In this document: piece by piece, positions 22,701 through 34,700 of the stretch
How the letters are laid out: the number at the start of each line of letters is the position of its first letter
How positions within the stretch are numbered: position 1 is the first letter of the stretch
Source: Nelumbo lutea
Lineage: Eukaryota > Streptophyta > Magnoliopsida > Proteales > Nelumbonaceae
Direction of reading: 5' to 3'
Length of the DNA: 64,000 bases
Assembly: GCA_022828595.1 (NCBI GenBank)
Contig: JAKGHH010000004.1
Location: 78,582,270 to 78,646,269, forward strand
Translations under genes and position numbers: made by a program
The notes under the pieces: model-generated
Told to the model about the DNA's origin: nothing
Database searches by the model: none
What the model saw: only the letters and a program-made list of their open reading frames with translations

Positions 22701-25700
22701 CACTACTAAAACGAAAAGCAAAGGGGATGGGGGTAAGGATAGAAATTATAATTCCTCTTTAATTTATGAAAATCTTTTTGTAAAGCAAGGTTTGGGGGTA
22801 TAGGACTGCACAGGCAGTGATTGTAAATCAAAGTATGCAGTGTACAGCAACTTGTCATACATGCTTTTTTTGTCTACATAATGATACCATACTTTACCTT
22901 CTTCAAAAATTGGTGTCCACTCCATTCTTAAGGCTTCCAAAGGTTACAACTTACAAATTAGACCATTTTAAGATTACCAGTACAAAATCACTTTCAATCC
23001 TTTGATGTTTATGGGAGGACTTACTTGTATGATTGTATCTGTTGCATTTTGGTCTTGTGATCTCCATGGTTATGTAGAGTCTCTCATTTTGAGTATATCT
23101 CTTCCTCCTGGAAGAGCTAGGCAGTAGGCCAAAAAGGAATTAGGTTGAAGTAGTGAGAAATGATTTGAGAACCCATAATTTAACAATGAATATGGCACTA
23201 AACAGAGTGGAATGGACGAGCAGGATTCTATGTAACTGATCCCAAATAGTTAGGATAAGGCTTAGTTGAGTTGAATTTATTGAAATCAGTTAGTTTCTCC
23301 TAGTTTTTTATTTATTTTTCTGTTATTTAGTGCCACAGGGACACTCTTGTAATTCCTCTTATCTTTATTAGTAGTTGGGTCGCCCTAATATAAAAGCTAA
23401 TAGCTGGTGCTGCCAGCCATATGTTTTGAATCCAATTTTTCTTCTCTCTTCTCTCTTCCTCTTCTTCATTCCTCCTCTCTTCCTCTCCTTCTCTGATATC
23501 TCTGGCCTGGAAAACATGGTATCAGAGCAGGCTTTCTGAGATCAGAAAGAATGCAATAAAGTTTCCTTTTTTGTCTTCTCCTTGCTGTGGACCGAATCTG
23601 ATCAAAGAGCAGATTGGACTGATCTGAAGGGGGTTCTACTAGTCTTCTTCTCTTCTTCCTTGGCCGTGTGCCAAGGAACCCTTAAAGGAAGGGAAATCTG
23701 ATGCTGTGAAGATAGATCTCTCTTCTGTGGATCGTGTGATCCTCTCATACCCAGGTAAGTGGGCTTTTGGAGGTCTAGATGACCTGAAACTGCTAGGTTT
23801 CTTTGAACTGTGGATCATGTGATCCTGAAATTTTTTTTACCCAGACAACTGGGCGGTGTAGGTCTAAATGACCTGTAACTGTAAGACAGTGGTTGACTAC
23901 CTTCCTTAGAAACATTTCCAGACTCCAGTAGCTGTGTATCCAAGAAAAGTGATGAAAGGGTACATACAAAGTCAGTCTAGCTCCAGAATTGCCCTTCTTT
24001 GTTTCTGAACTGTGTGGTATTCCTAAAATTTATACTTGACTGAAACTGAACTGGGAACTGAACTGTGGCTGAACTGGGGAACTGTAATTAAACAGTGACT
24101 GAACTGTGGCTGAAGTGAATTAGGGATTGAACTTTAACTGAATTGGGGACTGAACTGTAATTGAACAGTGGCTGAACTGAACCAATCTAAACTGAACTGT
24201 TAATGAATTGTGGCTGAACTGTGACTGTTTTTGAACAGACCTGGTCTGGGAACCTAAATCTTATAACATGTCTTCTGAGGATTCTATCCTGTCTAGTGGG
24301 TCCTCCAGTCAAGGTGGAGTGAGTGGGGGCCTTGACATGAGTTTTCCCATGGATGTGATACCTTTTGATGGTTTTAACTACCTAGAATGGTCAAGGGGAA
24401 TCAAACTATACATAATAGCCAGGGGAAAGGTATGCTATATTAATGGTAAAACTAAAGAACCAAAGTCTAAGGGGGTAGAGCATGATAGGTGGGATCAGGA
24501 AAACAGCATGGTGATGTCATGGCTGTTACTGTCTATGTTGCCTCCAGTCAGGAAGACCTTCATGTGGGCTGAAACAGCCATTAAGATTTGGGAGCACGCA
24601 AAATCTACCTATTCAGAGCAACGCCATTATGTCAAAATATACCATTTGCAAGCTGCCTCCTCTACTTGTAAGCAGGGGGAGAGGACCCTCTCAGCCTACT
24701 ATTCAGATTTGACCTCAATTTGGAAAGAGCTGGATCACCTTTAGAACATTGATTGGAAGTGTGAAGCTGATGCTAAGGCCTACAAGTCTCTGGTTTCCCA
24801 ACAATAGGTCTTTGCCTTCCTCTTGGGGTTGAACCTTGTATATAGTCCCTCAGAGTTCAGATATTAGGAAGTAAAGATCTTCCTTCAGTACAAGAAGTGT
24901 ATGCTCTAGTACAATCCGAAGAGAGTAGGCGAAATGTGACGAATAGCTCCAAGGGGGAGCAGATTGCCTTAGTGGCTAAAGGGAGTATGGATGTAGGAAG
25001 CAATAATTCCTTTAAGAATGGTGACTTCCAGAAGAGAGTGCATGATAAGGATAAGTTATGGTGTACTCATTGCCAGAAGGCCAGACATACTCGAGATAAG
25101 TGAAATTGTTTTCAATCCTATCAACTTTTATCTAGTAGGGACAAAGTGAGATTAGCTTATGGTTCTTTTTCCACTATAGCTGGTCAATAAACCATAACCC
25201 TTCCTTTTGGTCTTACCCTTTCTAATGTATTATGATGCGACACAATCTGGCTGCTCCTAGCTGGAGGTAATTTGGCTTCCAGTAGACAACGGAGTTGGCT
25301 GATCTGCATAGAGAGAATCAGAGAACCTAGGGGTGCTTACCCGGCGAGGTTACTCCAATGCTTAAGTCAATAATTCACGAGCTGAAGGTAGTTTAGAAAG
25401 CAAGAGAGCTAGTAAGCAGAGATTACGCATACCTTTGCCCCCTGGAGGTTGGGGTTTTTATATATTGGAGTCCTCGCGGGTTTTTCGGAGTTGTTCCGGG
25501 ATTATTGCAATGATGAGGCCCGTTTCCGTATTAGCAGGATATAACACCGATAAGGCTTATCGCTTCTGCCCAATTCGGACGAGGGAGATAAGGCTAGCTG
25601 TTACGAGGTGTGATCCTGTAAAGCGTGGAATCTGGTGGCGGGATCTTCGGGATCGTCGTGCAGAGGTCGCTCAATATTACCCGAGCTAGTGCCCTTAGGA

Positions 25701-28700
25701 TCCGACTTGGTATGAATGCCGAAGTGCCTTGTAACCGAGGTGGCCCTGATGCAACCGAGGTGGCCAAATCACCCTACATCAATTGCCCCCCACTCCCTAG
25801 GCCAGGGGTCCTGACCTGGTGCGGGGAGTTTATGATGAGCCAAGTGGATTTGGTCTGAGGACCGGGCAGCTAGTCAGATGAATCATGGGTCAAACTTTGT
25901 TCGGCCACTCGGCTCAACCAGGAAAACTCAAGTCATGTCTGGTTTACACGCGGACGTTACGCGATTTATAAACTCCGCAGGCGTCAAAATACGCGCTAAA
26001 CCGATTTTATCCTCGAGGATCGTGCAACCGGTTTTCCTAGGAGCCGTTGGATTGCTTCGATCTCGACCATTGGTTCTCGGACATAGCGGCTATAAATAGG
26101 GGGGTCCGTGACTTATTCTTCTCACAACAAATTCAATGATTAAGCTCTCCCAAGGTCGTGTCGGAGTCTGCCAGCTCAGTCTTCTTTCTGTTTTCCACTT
26201 CGTTCTTTCTCTTTGGTGAGTCCCCATTCCTTAGCTTTTTCCTGCTTTCCGATTATGTCGAGTTCTAGCGTAGATAGGCTTGTAGATAGTGTTAGTGAGG
26301 TGGAGGGCGTTGTTGTTCTTGCCGGGGAAGTCAGCTCGCGGCAGGGTGCCTCCCCTCTCCGGTCTTTAGAGGGAACCTCTAACCCTGACGTCGAGCCATC
26401 TCGGCTCAAGGAGACTGAAGCTCAGAAAGAGGGTCCATCCTCCAGATCGGGGGCCCCAACTTCTTCCCGAGGTCGGGATCTCGATGACTTCGGGCCTTCC
26501 AAACTGTCTTCAGACAGACTATTGTACTTAGCGTCCTGCTATCGTCTCCTCGATAGCTTAGTCTTTAGCATACCCTTAGGTCGATACCCTTGGGCTCATG
26601 ATCACAATGAGCTCGCTATTTTTGAGGAGCAGCTCGCGGCAGGGCTGCGCTTCCCACTCCATCCTTTCCTGATAGAAGTAGTTAAGTTTTACAACATCAC
26701 CATTGACCAGTTTCATCCGAACTCTATTCAGAATATCATTGGCACTATTTCTCTGTTCCACTCCTACGGCCGACCTCTAACTCTGGATGTCTTTAGCTCG
26801 ATCTGTGCAATCAAGTGAAACTCGACTTGTCTGCGTGGGGACATCAGACAGAGCTACTATATCTCTCCCAGGCCCGGATTCAAAATCTTGCACGGTTGTC
26901 CGAACAAGGTTCCGGCCTGGAAAAGGCAATACTTCATCGCTCGTAACCCGAAGGGGTAGTCTTTCCCAACCCACTAGAGGGTGGCTACTCAGGACCCCGG
27001 GGTGAGTTTGGACGGAAAGACCAGGGCGGTGATCAACTCATGGAGGGACCTCGGGCTTGAAATGAAAAACTTCTTGGCCGAGGACACGCTGGTGCAAGCT
27101 GGTTTGAGCCCACCCGGTAGGTTTCCTTTCGGATATTTGCTTAAAATACCCTTTAAGTTTTTTGACTAACTGTTTGTTTTTTGCAATTACAATGCCAGAG
27201 GTCGATGCGGAGAGCCTCTTGAGGAGCTCCCAGAAGGGGAAGAAGCGGAAGGTCGTGAAGAGGCCTCGTCAGGAAGTCGGGCCTTCAAACTCTGGACAAA
27301 CCGAGGTCCTAGCAATGGAGCTGATCTCCACCAAGCCCCCCAGGGAGGAGGCCCGAGCTGCACACCTCGAGGTGGTCGTAGAGGAGGGCCGCGAAGAGGA
27401 AGCTCGTCCTCAAGAACCAGAGGATGTATCAGCTTTGGAGGGGCCCGTTGCCAAGCCAGAGAGCGCCCCCACGAGTGAAGGAGAAAGCATCACGAACCAC
27501 GTGCTCGCGGTGCGCAAGAGCCGAGATGCCATCTTTCCGAGCGAGGTCGCGCAAAGGGCTGCCATGCCTCTGAACCGACTCTTGGGACTAGCCTCCAGCC
27601 ACTGCATGGTGGTAAGTATTCGGCCTTTAGCTACACCTCTCTTTTTTTTTTTTTTTACTTACCTTGATTTTCTTTTGATAGGTCAACTTCGCCCTTCATG
27701 CATTGGCCTGCTAGTCGCGATCCACTCAAAGGAGGCTCGGGACGCCAAAGTGGAGGTACGAAAGCTCCATCACGAGTTGGACCTAGCTCGGGGCAAGGTA
27801 CTTCAGGCTAAAAAGGGGACCGAGTGCCAGAAACAGCTGATCCTAGACCAGGAAGGACGGATCTCCACGCTGACGGAGGAGAACGCAAAACAGAAGGAGT
27901 TGATCTCAACAATGACCGAGGAGAAGGAACGACTTCAACAAGAAGTCGAAAACCTTGAAGCAATGGTCAAGGAACGAACTCAGATCTTCGAGACTGCCAT
28001 CCAGGAGGCGCCGGGAGAAGAGAGGAACCAGGCCGTTGGGTGCTTCAAAGAGTCCTCGGAGTTCCGTGCTCTCCCGGTCGAATATGGCTCAAGCTCCTAC
28101 CACTCCGGGTTCAAGTTGTGCAGATATCTGGTCCGGAAAAATTTCCCCGATCTCGACCTCGGTGCCATCATGATGTCAGGCTTAGCCCCTGGAGTGGCCA
28201 AGGCAGCGAACGAGGAGCCCGACTCGTCAGAGGAGGAGAGCAATGACAAGATCGAAGTGGTGGACCCTTCAGATAAGGCTAGCAGTCCTTCTGCGTGATT
28301 CTGCTCTTTCTTCTTTTTTCCCTATTTTTGAATTATGGATGTACACCCCGAAGCTATTGAGCTCGGGTGATAATGAGATCTTTGTACTCAATCTTTTCAT
28401 CAATGAAATACAAACTTTTTGACTAATCTTTGCGTAAAAATATTCTAAGTGTGAGTGACTCCTGATCTGGGCAGCGAATGTATAGGTTACCCGAATTGTC
28501 GAGCTACCGAGCTGGACTATAAGGATAACCAAAAATAAAATTTTTTCTAAGTGGGGATTACCCTGAATTGTCTACCCAGACTACTAATCGAAGTAACTTC
28601 ACGTAATGTACACCGAGGTGAGCGGCATTACAGGGTATATACCCGACCTGTCCACGCGTGGGCTACTCATTTAGATGTCAGTTGTCATAACGGGCCCAAC

Positions 28701-31700
28701 CTATTGTTATATGCCGAAGCGGGCAGGACATCGTAGGGCTTATATTCAAGTTGTCTATGACTTAGGCATTAGAAGTACCTTGCCTATGTCGAAGAGGCGA
28801 CTATGACTTATATGCCCATGCCGAAGAGGCGACTGGGTCTTATGTGCCCATGTCGAAGAGGTGACTGAGACTTATATGGTGACGAGTCCGTCAACTCTAT
28901 ACTTTGGCCCTTAGGCCCTGGGGGCGACTTATTGTCCATCCTCCTTGATCTTGCCCATGCCGGGAAGGCGACTGGGGCTTATATGATGTCGAGGTCTTTT
29001 ATTAGCTCGGCACTTTTAGTCTTTAAACTTCTGGGAGTGACTTACAGTCCGCTCTCCATTTAGACGATCATAGGTAGTATCGCCTTGGGTTGCTGACGTT
29101 CCACGCCCGAGGCACTTGTTTTCCTTCTACGGTTTCGAGCTCGTACGTACCCTCCCCGAGCACCCGATTTACTCGATAGGATCCTTCCCAATTCGGTCTG
29201 AGCTTACCAACACCGGGCTCAGGCACCATGACTTTGCGAAGAACCAGGTCTCCAACACGGAAGTTCCGCTTCTTGACCTTGGCATTATAGTACCAAGCCA
29301 CTCTCTGCTGGTAGGCCGCGGTCCGGATGTATGCGAGGTCCCGTACCTCTTTTACTAGGTCGAGGTTGGTGCGTAGCTCATCACCGTTTCTCTTCGTCGT
29401 ATGCCTCCATGCGTAGCGTAGGCACCTCAATCTCGGCTGGGATTACTGCCTCCGTGCCGTAGGTGAGGTTAAAGGGGGTTTCTCCCGTGGCAGTCTTCAC
29501 AGTGGTTCGATAAGCCCATAGTACACTGGGCAGCTCGTCTACCCATAGTCCTTTAGCTCGAGCTAAGCGTGCTTACAGTCCATGGAGGATGGCCCTGTTC
29601 ATGACTTCCGCTTGACCATTTGCTTGAGGGTGTGCCACCGAGGTGAAATTCTGTTGTATCTCCATCTGGTTGCACCAGTTCCGAAACTTGATGTCCTCGA
29701 ACTGCTTGCCATTGTCAGAGATAAGCACTCGAGGTAGCCCGAAGTGGCATACTATGCTCCTCCAAAAGAAGTTTTGCACGCTTCGTGCTGTGATCATCAC
29801 AAGAGGTTCGGCCTCTACCCACTTTGTGAAATAGTCCATTGCTATCACTAAGAATCTCCTCTGTCCTGTCGCTGGCGGGAACGGTCCAAGGATGTCGATT
29901 CCCCACTATGCGAAGGGCCATGGGTTAGTGAGATACTTCAAGTAAGCAGCGGGCTGGTGGTGGACGTTGGCGTGCCTTTGACACTTGTCGCATCTTTTGA
30001 CGATCTCAAGCGCATCTGCCTTCATTGTTGGCTAGTAGTAACCCTGTCGTAGCGCTTTCTGGGCAAGAGCCTTGCCTCCCAAGTGTCCGCCACACAGACC
30101 TTCATGAATGTCGCGGAGAACAAGCTCAGCTTTTGAGGGTCGCAAGCAGTGCAAGTAGGGGAGTGTGTAGGATCTTCGGTACAGCCGTCTGTCTATTATG
30201 ACATACCTGGCTACCTATCGCTCTACCCTTCTAGCCGCGTTGCGATCTGCAGGGAGGGTCCCGTGAAGCAGGTAGCTCGTGAGTGGATCAATCCAGCTCG
30301 GCTCTGCTTGTACAACAGGAGCAACCTCTTCTGCCCCCCGGAGAATGCTAGGTCGAGGCAAGTTCTCTATGTACACGGTCCTCATGGTGTTGTCGCTTGT
30401 GCTGGCTAACCGGGACAAGGCATCGGCCTCAGGGTTCTCGGATCTCGGGATCTGCTTGATGAAGTAAGACTGGACGGGTTGATTTGAATAAATTTTTTGA
30501 TTTGAGAAGGTTGTTGATTCACTTGTAGGCCCATTGTTCATTTAAATAGGGGAAAAAACACCTGAATTAAAATAGATAATGTCTATTTGAATAGGGAAAA
30601 TTTTGATTTTCTTTTATTAGGTCGGGCTTCGGGCTTGGGCTCAGGCTTTTTATCAGGGTCGGGCTCGGGCCCAAGTTCTAGGCCCGTTGGTCGGGCCGGG
30701 CTCGAGCTCGGGCCTATTATTTTTCTGTTAATGAACACTAAAAGCCCGGCCTGAGCCCGGCCCGGCCCAACCCATGAACAGGCCTAGTGACCAAGGCTGG
30801 CTCGCGAGCTTCATAATCACCAGTAACCTGGTTGACCACGAGTTGGGAGTCACTACATATAACGAGGTGCTTGGCTCTTACTTCGTTTGCTAGAGCAAGT
30901 CCGGCTATCAATGCTTCGTAATCCGCCTCGTTATTGGAAGCGATGAACTCGAACTGAAGCGCATACTCCAGTTTCACCCCGCTTGGCCCGTACAAAATGA
31001 TACCAACACCATTACCTTGCTGATTTGACGAGCTGTCCACATGGAGGATCCAGGGCTCCTCATCCCAGGTTGGCGTTGCTCTGACCGGTGGAGGTGTCGC
31101 ACTGGTTGAAGCTTCCCCTCTGTGCTCGGGCTCAATCAATTCATGGACCGCAGTGCCGAAAGTACATTCCGCGACAAAGTCGGCTAAGGCTTGGGCCTTG
31201 ATAGCTATTCGAGGCTCGTATTGGATGTCGTATTCGCTGAGTTCAATAGCCCACTTCGTCAATCTACCGGAGACTTTGGGCTTGAGCAAGACTTGCCTCA
31301 GAGGTCTGTTGGTGAGGATGATGACAGTATGGGCTTGGAAGTACGGTCGAAGCTTTCGAGCTGCGGTGACTAGCGCATACGCCAGCTTTTCGATCTCTGG
31401 ATACCTTGTTTTTGCATCCTGCAAAACTTTACTAACATAGTAGATGAGTCATTGAACCCGATCTACTTCTTTTATTAGTACTGAGCTTACTACCTCGTCA
31501 CTCGCGGAGAGGTACAGCTTCAAAATATCTCCCTCCTCGGGTCGGGTTAAAACAAGGATACTGGTTAGGTACTTTTTGAGCTCGTCGAAAGCAAGTTGGC
31601 ACTCTTTGGTCCACTCAAAGTTCTTACTCTTTTTTATCGCCTTGAAAAAAGGCAAGCAGCGATTTGTCGATTTGGACATGAAGCGACTCAGAGCGGCTAT

Positions 31701-34700
31701 GCGATCGTTCAACCTCTAAACCTCCTTCAATTTACGGGGCGATCTCATATCTAGGATGGCCTTGATTTTGTCAGGGTTGGCTTCGATGCCACATCGGTTA
31801 ACAATGTAACCTAGGAATTTACCTGAGGTGACACCGAAGACACATTTATTAGGGTTTAACTTCATGTTGTATTTGCGCAAAATTTAAAAAACACAATGCA
31901 AATCTTATATTAAATTATTTGAAAGCTGAGTCTTGACAACCATGTCGTCTACATAGCATTCTACTTTTTTGCCAATCAGTGGCTCAAAGAGTCAGTTTAC
32001 GAGTCTTTGGAATGTTGCCCCGGCATTTTTCAGTCCAAAAGGCATGACCTTGTAACAGTACAGGTCTAGCTCGGTTATGAAGGCTGTTTTTTCTTCATCA
32101 GCAAGGTCCATCCTGATCTGGTTGTAGCCCGAGTATGCATCTAGAAAGCTCAGCAACTCGTGCCCTGAGGTCACATCCACCAAACAGTCAATCTTGGGAA
32201 GTGGTAAGCAATCCTTTAGGCAAGCTCGATTCAGGTTAGTATAGTCGATGCACATGCACCATTTACCGTAGGCTTTTTTTACTAGAACGAGGTTAGCCAC
32301 CCAACTCGAGTAATGGACCTCCCTGATGAAATCAGCTACGAAAAGCTTCCCGACTTCCTCATCGACTACTCTCCAGCGCTCCAGGGCTAAGTTGCGTTTC
32401 TTCTGTCTAATGGGCCTAACTACAGGATCAATGTTCAACTTGTGAGTTATTATTTTAGGATCTATGCCGGGCATTCTCTGCCGCGGACCATGCAAACACA
32501 TTTAAATTTTCAAGTAAGAAACTTACCAGCTGAGAACGCAAAGGCTCCTCAATCGATGCGCCGATTTGGAGAGTCCTAACTAGATCTTCTGTCGAAACAG
32601 GTATAAGGACCGTCTCTTCTATCGGTGAAGCTCGCTCCTTAGTGTACTTCACAGGTCGCTCTAGCTCGAGGTCATCTGCTACCTTGGCTTTCCCTTTGAG
32701 GGCGGCGACATAGCATTTGTGAGACTCGAGCTGGTCGCCTCGTGCTACCCCTACTCCGAAGTCCGTAAGGAACTTCATGGCCAAACAATAGGTTGACACC
32801 ACTACGCGAAGAGCGTGGGTGATTGGCCGACCTATAATGGCGTTGTACGGGGAGGGAGTCGCGACCACGAGAAAAGTGTGGTCGAACCTCGCAATGCTAG
32901 GCCACGTACCGACCTCCACAGGTACTAAAACTAGTCCCAGGGGCCTGACTTCCTCTCCGCTGAAGCCTACCAGAGGAATGTTCGTGGGCTTGATCTCGCT
33001 TTCTGGGAGCTGCAACTTGTCGAACGCGTCCTTGAACAGTATGTCTGTCGAGCTTCTTGAATCGACCAGGACGCGCTTCATTTCGAAGTCGTTGATTCTT
33101 ATTTTTATGACGAGCGTGTCATCATGGGGGTACTGGATCCCGCACGCGTCATCTTCGGTGAAGAAGAGGGGCTCTTCTAACCTTGGCCGCATCGGAGGAT
33201 TCTGATCTTCTCTTTCTAACTCATGAGCCGATGTCTTCGCCGCGGCTGATGTGCAGCCCGCGACAATTGACCCGTCGGTGATCATATGGATTATTCCTCG
33301 AACTGGCCTTTCTTCAGGCAACTGTCTCTATGGCTACTCACTCTGCCTGTTGCTGGATTCGGGAGCATCTCTCCCTTGCTCCCCCTGCCAATCTGTTTGT
33401 TTTTTATTTTCTTTTAATACAAAATTTTTGAGGTATCCGCAACGGATGAGTTCTTCGATCTCATTGCGGAGGTTTTTACAATTCTCGGTGCTATGATCAT
33501 GGTCCCTGTGAAAGTGACAATATACATTTCTATTTGTAGTATTTGGATCCCCTCTCATCCGAGGTGGCCACTTCACATAGGAGGCGTCCTTGATCGCCAT
33601 AAGAATTTCGCCTTGCTTTGCATTCAAGGGCGTGTAGTTTGTCCTTTCAACTAGAGGAGTTCGAAAAGGCTGGTTCATCCTTCTTCCGCTTATTATCCCC
33701 GTTGGTTGAGGTTTCACCTTCTCTTTTCCTCTTTTCTGGTGGATTCTCGCTTTTTTTGTTCATCTCTTCTTCTGTTCCGATGAACTGGTCAGCGAGCTTG
33801 AGAAACTCAGTGGCATCTTTAGGCTTGTTGGCAACCACGTGCCACTTGAATTCTTTGTGGGTGCTACCTCTTTTTGCGGCTGTGAGTCTCATGGCAGGAT
33901 CTAGGTCGGGGATCTGCAAGCACGCATCGTTGAAACGCTTAATATAACTCCGGATTGACTCTCCCTCCCTTTGGACTATGCTGAGGAGGCTTTCCTGGGA
34001 CCTCGGGCATCTTTTGCTAGTGATGAAGTGCGAGGTGAAGACCTGCACGAACTGCGCCCAACTTTTAATTGTCCCAGGCGCGAGGTTTTTGTACCATGTA
34101 CGAGCCACTCCCTTAAAGGTTGTGGAGAAGGCAACGCACATGCAAGGTTCATCAACCCCAGCTAGGTGCATCAAACTCGTCGTACTTGTCCAGGGGAGGT
34201 ACCTTGAAGTCTTTGGGCATCGGGACGGCCAAGAGCTCGGGGGATAAGGGAGACGGCACAAAAAGGAGTGGAGTGGTCTTCACGGTTACCGACCTCGCCT
34301 CTTCTTTGCCTTTAGGCTATTCGGGCTGACTTTGAACTGCAGCTTGGTGAGCCTTACGATGCCGCTTCTGCTGCTTCTTTACTGGCTCTGCATTAATGCT
34401 GCTGGCTTCGGTGTTGTCAGCACTGTTCTTGCAGGGAGCTGCTCAAAGTGCTGGCGACGGCTGTTGTGGACTGAGGGACCTTGCCTAGAGTTCGCGGCCA
34501 AAATCCCGAACCGGTTTTCTACAAGCGGAACTTCAAACTGTGAAGGCCGAGGTGAAGCGGCTCTGGTGGGCTGGGTGTCTCCCGACCTATTCACTTGTTG
34601 TGAGGTGGGAGGAGTAACCTATCTCTCCCTCCTGCCACGGGACGAGACCTGGCTCCCGAGAGGGTTCTGGATCTGGGAGGTCTCTCCCTGGCGAGGAGGG

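Larger units (their letters stand above)
18954..22740 (-). mobile_element. Minus-strand L1-type LINE with inserted MITEs
   Basis: Read on the minus strand from about 22740 it gives [19 protein letters not shown] (RT core), a degenerate CVDDTLIF in the position of FADD (about 22240), [10 protein letters not shown] and [15 protein letters not shown] (RT thumb), [19 protein letters not shown], and [13 protein letters not shown] (C-terminal region). A likely 3' end with TTATTTATCTTAAAAAA lies at 18954. Two related MITEs (19189-20046 and 21175-21857) and a probable solo LTR (about 22390-22680) interrupt it. All frames are broken. Confidence 0.8.

Noticed and set aside
24000..24240. Repeated TGAACTG words between the Copia primer-binding site and gag, considered as a satellite.
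   Set aside because: They are irregular in spacing and confined to the untranslated leader of the Copia element; simple sequence drift explains them.
26213..26253. An upstream in-frame ATG giving a longer antisense ORF (MVSPHSLAF...).
   Set aside because: The second Gypsy element keeps GGTGAGT followed by an MSS start, so the ATG at 26254 is better supported; the upstream part is probably leader or intron.
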